The notes beneath the pieces are model-generated. The model made no database searches, was not told where the DNA came from, and was given only the letters and a program-made list of their open reading frames with translations. Shown in pieces: positions 36,199-44,806 of a stretch of DNA of 64,000 bases. The number at the start of each line of letters is the position of its first letter. Position 1 is the first letter of the stretch. Both the position numbers and the translations under genes were made by a program. This DNA is from Roseiarcus sp963772555 (GTDB taxonomy: Bacteria; Pseudomonadota; Alphaproteobacteria; Rhizobiales; Beijerinckiaceae): NCBI GenBank assembly GCA_963772555.1, contig CAVYXQ010000003.1:417748-481747 (forward strand). The letters are read 5' to 3'.

Positions 36199-37202
36199 CC
36201 GCGCCTCCTTTCGCATTCCACTACGGTCCGGGCGCGCCGGCCATGGCGGCGCGGCTGCGCGAGCGGCTTCGCGTGTTCACGGAGGATTGCTTTTCGGGCA
36301 AGCTGATGACGACTGCCGGCAAGCCTCGCGAAGTCGCTCCTTTCCCCTGGGTCAACCCGCTGACCGGGCCGATTGCGGTCGAAGGCGTCCGGGCCGGCGA
36401 CCTGCTCGCCATCCATCTCGTCGCTTTGACGCCTGCGCGCGACTGGGGCGTGTCGACGATCTCGCCGAATTTCGGCGCCCTGTCAGGGACGCGCTACAAT
36501 CCGAATCTTCAGCCGGAGCAGCCGGAATCCGTCTGGATCTGGCGTGTCCGCCGCGAGGCCGGCGTCGTTTCGACCCAGACATCGCAGGGAGGGGAACTCA
36601 GCGCCGCGCTCATGCCGTTCCACGGGTCCCTCGGCGTCGCCCCTCCGCATGGCGAAGTCCGCTTGAGCGTCGTCCCGGATGTCTTCGGCGGCAACATGGA
36701 CATCCCCGACGTCGCCGCAGGCGCGACGCTTTACCTGAGGGCCAACGTCGACCGGGCGCTGGTCTACATCGGCGACGGCCATTATTCGCAGGGCGACGGG
36801 GAACTCGCCGGCACCGCGGTCGAAGGGGCCCTCGAGACCGAAATGATTTTCGATGTCTGCGACGCCCAGGACAACCTGTCGTGGCCACGCCTCGAAACCG
36901 ATCGCGAGATCGGCGTCATCGGTTGCGGCCGTCCTCTCGAGGACGCCGCCCGCATCGCCTCGCACGATCTCGTGCAATGGGTCAGCGACCTCAGCAGTCT
37001 CGGGCTGCAGGACGCGCACCAACTGGTTTCTCAGGCCTGCCGGCTGCGGATCGGCAATCTCGTCAACCCGCTTTATACGGTCGCCGCATTCATCGAAAAG
37101 CGATGGCTGCCCGGCGCCCCGGCGATCTTGGGCGGGACGCACCAAAGGCTGCGTCGACTCGCGCCTGGAGGAGGAGAGCCGGGATCGGCGGCGCCGATTT
37201 GA
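36195..37202 (+). CDS. Acetamidase/formamidase family protein
   Basis: The 335-residue protein belongs to the FmdA/AmdA family: TGPIAVEGVRAGDLLAIHL, RYNPNLQPEQPES, the metal-site region PDVFGGNMDIPDV and IGDGHYSQGDGE with the conserved His and Asp/Glu. The family hydrolyses short amides to ammonia and acid. It starts with GTG at 36195, overlapping the preceding stop. As the last gene of the operon it suggests that the imported compound yields an amide as an end product (inference). Confidence 0.92.
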   Translation: MTAPPFAFHYGPGAPAMAARLRERLRVFTEDCFSGKLMTTAGKPREVAPFPWVNPLTGPIAVEGVRAGDLLAIHLVALTPARDWGVSTISPNFGALSGTRYNPNLQPEQPESVWIWRVRREAGVVSTQTSQGGELSAALMPFHGSLGVAPPHGEVRLSVVPDVFGGNMDIPDVAAGATLYLRANVDRALVYIGDGHYSQGDGELAGTAVEGALETEMIFDVCDAQDNLSWPRLETDREIGVIGCGRPLEDAARIASHDLVQWVSDLSSLGLQDAHQLVSQACRLRIGNLVNPLYTVAAFIEKRWLPGAPAILGGTHQRLRRLAPGGGEPGSAAPI

Positions 37203-37241
37203 TCGTAATCGGGCATATTCGAGGGCGCCTCACTGCCGCCC

Positions 37242-38786
37242 TCACTTCGCCAGGGAGCAGTCGTGACCCTTGACGCGCTCGCAGAGCGCCGCCGCGTCCG
37301 CCTTGGAAAGGCCGGCGACACGCAGGGCGTAGACCGTATCGCCGTTGAGCGCCGTCTTATGCACCCCGATTGTCGCGCCATTGAGCGCCGTGGCGAATTT
37401 GGCGTTGAGCCGCCGGGCGTCGAGCCTGGCTTTCGCCTCGGATTTTGGCGCGGCGAACTGAACCGCCCAATCGCCCGACTTGGCGGCCGCTGTCAGATCA
37501 ACAGGTTTCGCGGCCGGCGCCCCGGGCGCTCCGAGGGCGCCGAAAATAGAGCGGAAGACGTGCGTAACCGGCTGTGTCACGGCCGCGAGCGGCGCCTGCG
37601 GCGTGGTCGGGGTCGCTGGCGACAAGGCCGTGGCGGCTTGCGGCGCGGGCTCAGCCGGCGCCGGCGGAGCGACGATGGAGGCGGCGGCGGGCAACGGCGG
37701 CCGGTTGCCCGGCTCCGCGTCAGCGCCAGGCGCCGTCGCCTCCGCTTTGGCGACAACGAGCCGGGCGGAAGATCTCCGCAAAGGCTTCACCGGCAAATCC
37801 GGTTTGGCCGTCGGCGGCGGCTCAACCGCGGCGGTGTCCGGCCGCGACTTCAACGCATCGCTGGCCTGCGGCGCCTTGCCCGAGCCTGCGGAGGCGAGGG
37901 GGCCGGTTGCGCTCGGCGTTGCCTCCGGCAGCGAAGCCGCGGGGACACGGCTGGGTACAGGAGACTGGGAGGTCGCGGGCGAAGGAGCAGCGACCGGCGC
38001 TGCGACGACCGGCGCGTTGACTGTCGCCGCCGGCGCGGGTTCCGCGGAGGCCTGCGTCGCCGGCTGCTGCGGCTCCCCGCCCGCTGGCGCGGACGCCAGG
38101 GCCGGCGTCCCAAATCTGTCGCCCAGCGAGACCGGAGCATCGGGCTCCGCCCGCCGTTCAACGGATGCGGTGGTCTCGGCGGGAGCGGCCTCTGCGACGG
38201 CCTTGAGCGGGGTCGCCTTGGCGATGACCGAAGCCGCGATGATGTCGTGGCTCGGCTGCGACGCCGGGGCGAGGTCCGGGGCTCTGGCCAAGGAGCGTGC
38301 TTTCACAAGGCCGGGCGCTGCTGTCGTGAGCCCCAAACCTGTCGTAAGGCCAAAACCGGCGGCGATCAGCAGCCCGGCGCCGGCAACCGCGATCGCCGCA
38401 GCTTTGGGCGTCGGCACATGACGCCATCGATCCTTGGCCGGCGTCGAGGGCTCCACGGTGTCCGAAGCCCAGTCCTCAACCTCCAAGGGCGCGCTTGCTT
38501 CAACCTCTGGGGGAGCCGTGCCGATCCGTCCCTGCGTCGCTGCAACGGTTGACGGCTGCAGCGGCGTCGCAGTGAGCGGTCTCGTCGGGAGCCGATCCGT
38601 TCGACCCGGCCTCGACAGGGTGTCAGGCGCCTGGAAAACGCCATCCGGGGGCCCGAAAGATTGGACGAACCGCATGAACTCAGCCAGGGGATCCTCGGCG
38701 GCTTGCGGATCGCCTGGAGCGCGCACACGGCGCTCAAACTCATCAATGTTGATAGTTGTCGACGCAGGAGTCCGAGAAACGCTCAT
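37242..38786 (-). CDS. SPOR-domain membrane protein
   Basis: I start it at ATG 38786 (MSVSRTPASTTINID, 514 residues); upstream Met codons add an implausible leader. A cytosolic N-terminus (about 130 residues) is followed by one membrane helix AAAIAVAGAGLLIAAGF, a long Ala/Pro/Ser-rich linker and a C-terminal SPOR domain (about residues 440-514: GDWAVQFAAPKSEAKA and DTVYALRVAGLSKADAAALC). SPOR domains bind septal, denuded peptidoglycan, so it is likely involved in division or envelope remodelling. It converges on the formamidase. Confidence 0.87.
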   Translation of the reverse strand: MSVSRTPASTTINIDEFERRVRAPGDPQAAEDPLAEFMRFVQSFGPPDGVFQAPDTLSRPGRTDRLPTRPLTATPLQPSTVAATQGRIGTAPPEVEASAPLEVEDWASDTVEPSTPAKDRWRHVPTPKAAAIAVAGAGLLIAAGFGLTTGLGLTTAAPGLVKARSLARAPDLAPASQPSHDIIAASVIAKATPLKAVAEAAPAETTASVERRAEPDAPVSLGDRFGTPALASAPAGGEPQQPATQASAEPAPAATVNAPVVAAPVAAPSPATSQSPVPSRVPAASLPEATPSATGPLASAGSGKAPQASDALKSRPDTAAVEPPPTAKPDLPVKPLRRSSARLVVAKAEATAPGADAEPGNRPPLPAAASIVAPPAPAEPAPQAATALSPATPTTPQAPLAAVTQPVTHVFRSIFGALGAPGAPAAKPVDLTAAAKSGDWAVQFAAPKSEAKARLDARRLNAKFATALNGATIGVHKTALNGDTVYALRVAGLSKADAAALCERVKGHDCSLAK

Positions 38787-39149
38787 TTCGTACTCTTCGA
38801 AAACGCTATTGACGAGGATTGCATCGGCCCCGCCGCTAACCCGCAAGATTGTCATCTCGGAGGCCAAACCAAGGCGAGCGCCGCCTGAAAAAACCGCCGG
38901 TGGCGGGGCGATTTCTACGGAACGTCGACCAAATCCGGATGAAAAGTTCATTGCCGCGGCCAACACAGCGCCCGCCGCGGTTCGTCCGGCTGAGAGTCTT
39001 CGCCACTGCGAGATTTTGCAGGAGTGTGTTGAAGGTTTGCAAAAATCGCCGAAGGCGAGAGTGGGCGAGGAAGAAACTGGCTTCAACGCGGGTTGCCATG
39101 ACATTCCGCCATTCCGCGATGGTATACTCGAGGAGCGGCGCCTCACGCC
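38787..39149. other. Intergenic region before the broken ABC operon
   Basis: About 360 bp with no supported gene. Since the binding-protein remnant that follows lacks its N-terminal part and any start, a deletion junction probably lies near 39140-39150. Confidence 0.5.
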
Positions 39150-39640
39150 AGGCTCTACGACATCGCCAAGGATCCCAATCACGACGGCATGAGTGTCGAT
39201 TACACCTTCTACGCGACGTCGATCGCTTATCGCTCCGACAAGGTGAAGATCACCTCATGGAACGATTTGCTTTCGAAGCAGCTCGCGGGCCGCGTCGCGC
39301 TGCCCAATGTCACCACCAATCGGGGCCGCCAGTGCTCTACATGCTCGGTCTGGCGATGGGCCAAGACTCGCCTGACCTCAAGGCGCCTATCGACGCGGTC
39401 GGCGAGCATCGCAATGACATCGTCACCTTGCTATAACCGGTCCTCGCAACTCGTTCAGCTCATGGAGCAGGACGAAATCTGGGCGGCGCCGATTGGGCGT
39501 TTCGCCTGGGCGGCGCTGCGCAAGATCGATGTTCCGATCCAGTGGGCGACGCCCAAGGAAGGCCAGGCGGGTGGGCTGCGCTCCTGCTCAAGACACGAAG
39601 CGCGTCTGATTGACGGCCCTGCCGTCTTCGAAACGGGAAT
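39150..39640 (+). pseudogene. Remnant of a polyamine-type ABC substrate-binding protein
   Basis: Homology to PotD/spermidine-putrescine-type binding proteins begins without a start at about 39150 (LYDIAKDPNHDGM, then TSWNDLLSKQLAGRVALPN). It shifts frame near 39325 (VLYMLGLAMGQDSPDLKAP), shifts back near 39433 (LVQLMEQDEIWAAPIGRFAWAAL) and again around 39585, where KDTKRV is destroyed by a missing base. The signal peptide and N-terminal domain are missing. Clearly non-functional. Confidence 0.85.
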
Positions 39641-39646
39641 TCCGCC

Positions 39647-40474
39647 GTGTTTCAGAACCGGGCCGAGGCCCTGGCGCTGGCCTTGCCGGCGGCGATTTTC
39701 GCGGCGTTGGTCTTCGTCCTGCCGGTGATCGTGCTGTTGTCGGGTGGCCTACATATCGATGGTCACTGGAGCCTGCAGGCCTATCAGCGCTTCTTCGCTG
39801 ACCCGCTCAACCGCCTCGTTCTCTGGCGGACCCTCGGGCTGGGTGTCCTCGTGACCGCGGTGGCCGCCGTCATCGGTTATGCCTCGGCCTTCGCCATTGT
39901 CGACCTTCCTGCTGCAGGCAAGAGCCGGATGATCGGTCTCGTCGTCCTGCCGCTGATGATCTCGCCGGTCGCGCGCACATATGCCTGGCTCGTCATTCTC
40001 GGCCGGACCGGCATCGTCAACAAAGCGCTCGTCCTGCTCGGCCTGACCGATGAGCCCGTCCGCGTTCTCTTCACGCAGACAGCCGTCTTCATCGGTCTTC
40101 TGCAGCTGTTCTTGCCGTTGATGGTGATCTCGCTGGTCAGCGCCCTGGAAAACATGCCGAACGATGTCATCCCGGCGGCTGGGGTGCTTGGAGCAAACTG
40201 GCTGCAGATCTTCGTCAAGGTTGTCCTGCCGCTCACCCGGGAGGGACTGGTCACCGGCGGAACGCTCGTGTTTGCCGGCTCGGTTACAGCTTACATAACG
40301 CCCGCGATCCTTGGCGGCTCCAAAGTACTCACCCTTGTAACGCTGCTCTATCAGCGCGTGACAATCGCCAACGATCTCGTTTCGGCAAGCGTCATTGCTT
40401 TCCTCCTGATCGTTATGAGCTTCGGCGCAAACCTGCTTCTCAAGCGGATCGCAACCGTGAAGAACCGCAAATGA
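39647..40474 (+). CDS. Polyamine/opine-type ABC transporter permease (PotB-like)
   Basis: The 275-residue permease has six helices and the EAA-type loop LVSALENMPNDVIPAAGVLGANWLQIFVKVVLP, arranged as in PotB/YdcU-like proteins (loop shown in family-typical order). The frame is intact, though its binding protein is a wreck and no ATPase is present, so it is probably no longer functional. The stop overlaps the next permease start. Confidence 0.85.
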   Translation: MFQNRAEALALALPAAIFAALVFVLPVIVLLSGGLHIDGHWSLQAYQRFFADPLNRLVLWRTLGLGVLVTAVAAVIGYASAFAIVDLPAAGKSRMIGLVVLPLMISPVARTYAWLVILGRTGIVNKALVLLGLTDEPVRVLFTQTAVFIGLLQLFLPLMVISLVSALENMPNDVIPAAGVLGANWLQIFVKVVLPLTREGLVTGGTLVFAGSVTAYITPAILGGSKVLTLVTLLYQRVTIANDLVSASVIAFLLIVMSFGANLLLKRIATVKNRK

Positions 40475-41142
40475 AATCGCAATTCCCGTCCGTCGTCATG
40501 CTGGCGCTCCTCGTCGCCTTTCTCGTCGGGCCGTTCGTCGTCATCGTCGCCGCCTCGCTTTCGGCGGGTGACACGCTCGCCTTTCCGCCTCAGGGCTTCT
40601 CTCTCCGTTGGGTGGCTAAAGTCTTCGCGGAGCAGAGTTTCCGGTCGAGCTTCGCGCTGTCGATGTTCCTCGCCGTCTTCGCCACGCTTGCGGCCCTCGT
40701 CCTCGGGATACCCGCGTCCTACGCGATGTCCCGTTACAGTCTGCCTTTCGCAGAAAGCGTGCGGGCGATCGTTTCGTCGCCGATCATCGTGCCGGGAATT
40801 ATCGTTGGGCTGGCGCTTCTGCGATACCTCGTCGCACCCTTCGGAATCAACGTGGTGATGGCGCTGTTTCTCGCCCATACCGCGCTCGTTTTGCCTTACG
40901 GCGTGCGTGTGGTCTCGGCCAGTCTCGACAATCTGCGATCTGATATTGAAGAAGCCGCCGTTCTCCTAGGCTCCAGCCGGCTTGGCGCTTTTTTCCGGGT
41001 GATAATGCCGAACATCCGCATTGGCATTCTGGCCGCATTCATCCTCGGCTTCGTGACCAGCTTCAATCAGGTTCCAGTCTCGCTCTTCCTGTCGGGGGGC
41101 AAAACGGGCCGCCCCCCGGCCTGTTCGATGCTCCCGCCGTGA
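40471..41142 (+). pseudogene. Polyamine-type ABC transporter permease (PotC-like), 3'-truncated
   Basis: The first ~207 residues match PotC/YdcV-like permeases, with IPASYAMSRY, SPIIVPGIIVGLALL and the EAA-like loop LDNLRSDIEEAAVLLGSSRLG. After PVSLFLSG the sequence becomes unrelated (KTGRPPACSMLPP) and stops, about 45 residues short of the family length. The gcrA gene begins 13 bp later from the other strand, so a deletion has removed the C-terminus and probably the ATPase gene. Confidence 0.8.
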
Positions 41143-41155
41143 TGCCGGGCTTGGT

Positions 41156-41713
41156 CTACGCGTCGTCGGCAGCGCAAAAACTGGCTTGCTCTCGCCCTCT
41201 GGGCAGGCGCCACGGATTGGCGAGCGAGCGCGACCAGCGACGCTCGGGCGGGCTTTGCCGCGCCCCCGCCTTCGGCGGGCGATAGGCCATCCGGCAATGG
41301 CCGGCGCAATAGGGGCGCCCGTCGGCCGATTTAAGCCCGCAATAGGCGAAATCGCCGCTCATCGGATCGCCGAGGGGCCATCGGCAGACGGATTTGCGAA
41401 TGTCCTCGAACCTGACACGCCGCACTTCCTGAACCTCGACACTCTCCGGCGCATGGGAGAAGGCAAGGGGTGGGCCCGGCTTGCCGGGAATGGGCTTGGA
41501 AAGGGGAATGGCCAAAGGCGCCCGATACGCGCCAGCCGACGTCCCGCCGGCAGAGCCGCGACCGCCGCCATTGAGCTTGATCCCGATGCGGTTCGCCTTG
41601 CCGATCACGGCGCAGCGGGACGCCGCGCCGAGCGCCCCGGCGATGACGCTCGCGCTTCTTCCCTCGAGCGCCAGCCGCTTGAGATCCTCGACCGCCTCGG
41701 CTGTCCACTCCAT
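41156..41713 (-). CDS. GcrA-family cell cycle regulator (divergent)
   Basis: The 185-residue protein from ATG 41713 has the GcrA layout. N-terminal DNA-binding domain: MEWTAEAVEDLKRLALEG, then ASRCAVIGKANRIGI where the family has TRNAVIGKVHRLGL. The basic/proline linker is followed by the C-terminal zinc-like segment: C110 (CRWPLGDP), C125 (YCG), C136 and H139 (PYCAGH). GcrA acts with sigma-70 at methylated GANTC sites in alphaproteobacteria. The substitutions suggest a paralogue rather than the primary GcrA, and the last ~35 residues are not conserved. Upstream Met codons (41734 and 41722) are alternatives. Confidence 0.85.
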   Translation of the reverse strand: MEWTAEAVEDLKRLALEGRSASVIAGALGAASRCAVIGKANRIGIKLNGGGRGSAGGTSAGAYRAPLAIPLSKPIPGKPGPPLAFSHAPESVEVQEVRRVRFEDIRKSVCRWPLGDPMSGDFAYCGLKSADGRPYCAGHCRMAYRPPKAGARQSPPERRWSRSLANPWRLPRGREQASFCAADDA

Positions 41714-41980
41714 TTTGTCCATCCTCATGGCCAAGCTGCGGCGCTCGCCGCCGCAATAGGGAACGGTCCGACTATTCTCCTCGCAGGCGGATGCAGCGAC
41801 GCCGGAGCTGCCTCGACCCGTCCGTCGATGGTAAATGTAGAATTAACTTCAAGATGTTATGGAGAAGGCGAGACAGGGCAATCGCATATTTAGAACTGTC
41901 CGAGCGGCGACCAGAATACGGTATGTTTGCGGCGCGGCGCGAATGCGGATAGTGGCGTTCCGTATCGAGGGGAGACTGTC

Positions 41981-42670
41981 ATGTCCGGCGGCAGGTCGGA
42001 ACCGGCGAAGTCCAGGAATACGCCGCCGTACACGTCGTATCGGACGTTCACGTCGTTCATCCAGGATCTTCGCGAGCGCGGCCTTCCCTCGCGCATCGAC
42101 CGCAGCGTGCTGATCCGCTTTTCCGGCGTGGTCGGCACGCAGCTGATGCACGCGCTTCGCTTCCTCGGCCTGATTGAAGAGAACGGGCGTCCGACGCAGC
42201 GTCTCAAGGAGCTTGTGAACGCGCAGGGCGCGGGGCAATGGCCCGAGAAGCTGCTGGAGCTCGTTCGGCAGGCCTACGCGCCGATGTTCGCGATCGACCT
42301 CGAAAATGCGACGCCTTCCCATTTCAACGAGACGTTCAGGAAGGCTTTCCCGGCGGCGGACGCGGTCGTGCAGAAGTGCGTGACTTTTTTTCTGTACGCC
42401 GCGAGCGACGCGGGCGTGAAGATCAGCGGTCGGGTGCTGAAGGGGCGGAAACCCCGGTCGCCGACGCCGCGCCGGAAGCCGGCGTCCGCCCAGGCTCCAA
42501 CCAAGGAATTCGAAGTGGCGCCGTCACCCCCTCAGCCGGATATGTCTCAGATCGAGGGCAGGAAGCCGTCAGAAGTCCTTCTCATGCACCTCGACCCGAA
42601 GGCGATGGACGAAGAGCAGCAAGCCGCCGTCTGGACCTTGTTGAAGTACTTCAGGTCGGCAGGATTGTGA
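41981..42670 (+). CDS. DUF5343-like protein
   Basis: The 229-residue protein, start ATG 41981 with GAGGGGAGA upstream, resembles DUF5343 proteins: TPPYTSYRTFTSFIQDL at the N-terminus and TQLMHALRFLGLIEENGRPT, LLELVRQAYAPMF, HFNETFRKAF in order. The N-terminal part looks like a winged-helix DNA-binding fold. The C-terminal linker (~residues 160-190) is basic and Pro-rich, followed by a short helical end. Function unknown. AT-rich DNA around 41825-41895 is the likely promoter. Confidence 0.72.
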   Translation: MSGGRSEPAKSRNTPPYTSYRTFTSFIQDLRERGLPSRIDRSVLIRFSGVVGTQLMHALRFLGLIEENGRPTQRLKELVNAQGAGQWPEKLLELVRQAYAPMFAIDLENATPSHFNETFRKAFPAADAVVQKCVTFFLYAASDAGVKISGRVLKGRKPRSPTPRRKPASAQAPTKEFEVAPSPPQPDMSQIEGRKPSEVLLMHLDPKAMDEEQQAAVWTLLKYFRSAGL

Positions 42671-42683
42671 GATCGCATTTCGC

Positions 42684-42844
42684 GGCAATGACGGGGCCGC
42701 CGTTCGCCGTCATTGCGACGCCCGCAGGCCGAAGCAATCCACGCCTCCGCGCCCCGTTCGTCGTCATTGCGAGGCCCGCAGGGCCCTAGCAATCCACGCC
42801 TCCGCGCCCCGCTCGTCGTCATTGCGAGGCCCGCAGGGCCGAAG
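42684..42844. repeat. Tandem palindromic repeats, left part (copies 1, 2 and half of 3)
   Basis: 54-55-bp units begin at 42709, 42763 and 42818, each starting GTCATTGCGA and containing AGCAATCCACGCCTCCGCGC. An inverted copy of the start (GCAATGACGG at 42685) makes a hairpin with the first unit. These resemble dispersed palindromic repeats known in many alphaproteobacterial genomes. The third unit is interrupted by the group II intron after GCCGAAG. Confidence 0.85.
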
Positions 42845-43245
42845 GTGTGCCTGGCATGGGCATTGGATTGGAGGTGAAAGTCCTTCGCGGGGCGAGTTGG
42901 TAGCAACCGCGAGCCGGAGGCAACTGCATTGTCGCGAGGCGATGTGGGGAAGAAGCCCGAGGCGAACCGCAGCACCGAACGAAAGTGAAGCCCTGAGCAG
43001 GCCGGGCCGACCGGGTAAGCGTGCCTTCGAACGCGACGCCCAAAATCCAACCGAGGTCGGAGCGGTAGTGGGGACGGGGGCGGCGGGACATCCAGTGAAC
43101 CTTACCCAGGGAGGTCTGCATGGGTCCGCGCGAGCGGTAGACCCGAAGGAGGCAACGACGACGGGACGACGCCCATGCAGAAGTCGGATCTCCTTGTAGT
43201 AGCGAGGAAGCCGGTGAAAGCCGGCGGAGCAAAGGAGGAGATGGA

Positions 43246-44721
43246 TTGAAAAGGACGGGACCACGGCAATTGAGCCTCGTGTTCGCCGACAGCCCCTCGG
43301 GGGGCGGGGTGGCCGAGCCCTCGGACGCATCCGAGCGGCGGAGCTTCCTGCTGCACAAAGCGAGGACCAAGAAAACGAGAGGCCCCGCCGCCATCGCGGC
43401 CGACACCAGTCGGCTGCTCGAAGAGGTGGCGTCCGAAGCCAATCTGGCCAAGGCGCTGCTGACCGTGGTGCGTAACAAGGGAGCGCCCGGAGTGGACGGA
43501 CAGACGGTCGAAGCGGCGGAAGCGCAAGCCCCGTCGATGATTGCCCGGCTGCGCCGAGACTTGCTGGCGGAATGCTATCGGCCTGGCGATGTCCGCCGTG
43601 TCTGGCTGCCGAAGCCGGGGGGCGGACAAAGGGGGCTCGGCATTCCAAACGTGATCGACCGGACGGTTCAACAGGCGGTCCTCCAGATCCTGGAGCCGAT
43701 CTTCGAGCCGACCTTTCACGACAGCAGTCACGGTTTCCGGCCGAACCGGGGCGCTCATACCGCTATCGCCGAAGCCACAGGTTACCTCAAGGACGGATAT
43801 CAAACGGTCGTCGACTTGGATTTGGCCAAATTTTTTGACCATGTTCATCATCAACGCCTGCTCGCCCGGATCGCAGAACGCGTGACGGACGGGCGGATCA
43901 TCCGCCTGATACGCCTGATGCTGACAGCGACGGTGGTGATGCCGGACGGAACGAAGGTCGCTGTCCGGGAAGGAACCCCCCAAGGGGGCCCGCTTTCGCC
44001 ATGCCTTTCCAACATCGTCCTCGACGAATTGGATCGGGAATTGGCGCGGCGCGGCCTCCGGTTCGTGCGGTACGCCGATGATGCCAACATCTTCGTGCGG
44101 AGCGAACGGGCCGGATTGCGGGTCATGGCATCGGTTCGGAATTTCCTGGAAAAGCGTATGCGGCTCCAGGTGAACGAAGCGAAGAGCGGGGTCCGCAAAC
44201 CCGACGAGGTCGCCTTCCTGGGCTTCAGCTTCCGCTGCACGAAGGAGGACCAGGGCGACGCTGTCGCCGTGTTTCCCTCTGGAAAGGCGAAGCGCCGACT
44301 GAACGCCACCATACGGGACATGACGCCGCCGAACTGGGGGCGTTCCATCGCAGCCTGCATGGAGAACCTCAGCCGATACCTGAACGGATGGATGACCCAT
44401 TTCCGGCTTTGCACGTCGGATGCGGTCGAGGGTCTGCGCGTCACCGACGCTCATATCCGCCGCCGGATCAGGGCGATCATCGTCCGACACAGGAAGCGGA
44501 GCCGCTTCCTGTTCCGCCACTTGTTGAGCAAAGGCGTCAGCCGCAAGGCGGCGGCCGGATGCGCGTACTGCGGCAAAGGGGCATGGGTAAAGTCGAACCA
44601 CGGCGCAATGACGCGAGCCTACCCACCGAGCTGGTTCACCGGCCGGCAGGTCTCGCTCAAAGCCCGCTGGCGCGAACTCAACCCGCCGGCGGCATCAGCC
44701 CAGCTTTCGCTGGCGCTCTGA
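43246..44721 (+). CDS. ltrA: Group II intron reverse transcriptase/maturase
   Basis: The 491-residue protein starts with TTG at 43246 after GGAGGAG. RT blocks are present: GAPGVDGQT, YRPGDVRRVWLPKPGGGQRGLGIP, FHDSSHGFRPNRG, EGTPQGGPLSPCLSN, and the catalytic YADD at 276-279. The C-terminal maturase domain X region includes SRYLNGWMTHFRL and RRRIRAIIVRHRKR. There is no C-terminal HNH endonuclease domain. It splices its own intron RNA and copies it into new sites. The preceding ATG at 43241 is closed by a stop within three codons. Confidence 0.95.
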   Translation: MKRTGPRQLSLVFADSPSGGGVAEPSDASERRSFLLHKARTKKTRGPAAIAADTSRLLEEVASEANLAKALLTVVRNKGAPGVDGQTVEAAEAQAPSMIARLRRDLLAECYRPGDVRRVWLPKPGGGQRGLGIPNVIDRTVQQAVLQILEPIFEPTFHDSSHGFRPNRGAHTAIAEATGYLKDGYQTVVDLDLAKFFDHVHHQRLLARIAERVTDGRIIRLIRLMLTATVVMPDGTKVAVREGTPQGGPLSPCLSNIVLDELDRELARRGLRFVRYADDANIFVRSERAGLRVMASVRNFLEKRMRLQVNEAKSGVRKPDEVAFLGFSFRCTKEDQGDAVAVFPSGKAKRRLNATIRDMTPPNWGRSIAACMENLSRYLNGWMTHFRLCTSDAVEGLRVTDAHIRRRIRAIIVRHRKRSRFLFRHLLSKGVSRKAAAGCAYCGKGAWVKSNHGAMTRAYPPSWFTGRQVSLKARWRELNPPAASAQLSLAL

Positions 44722-44735
44722 TATACCGATCCAAA

Positions 44736-44806
44736 GAGCCGGATGCGGGCCCGCATGTCCGGTTCTGCGAGAAGCGCGGAGGAGCAATCCTCCGCGCTTA
44801 CTCGAC
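44736..44806 (+). ncRNA. Group II intron domains V and VI
   Basis: Domain V: GAGCCGGATGCGGG pairs with CCCGCATGTCCGGTTC in the standard hairpin (44736-44765). Domain VI: the stem AAGCGCGGAGGA / TCCTCCGCGCTT (44772-44799), then the probable branch adenosine A44800, six bases before the 3' end at 44806. These are the catalytic core and branch site for splicing. Confidence 0.85.

Larger units (their letters stand above)
42845..44806 (+). mobile_element. Group II intron with maturase gene, complete
   Basis: The ends are fixed by the host repeat: removing 42845-44806 (1962 bp) joins the two halves of the third repeat into a perfect 54-bp unit. The 5' end is GTGTG, the group II consensus, and the 3' end is ...TACTCGAC, with AY. 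A domain V hairpin and a domain VI stem lie just before the 3' end. The reverse transcriptase gene is inside. It seems complete and possibly mobile; insertion into a repeat next to a hairpin resembles class C behaviour, though the class is not decided. Confidence 0.93.
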
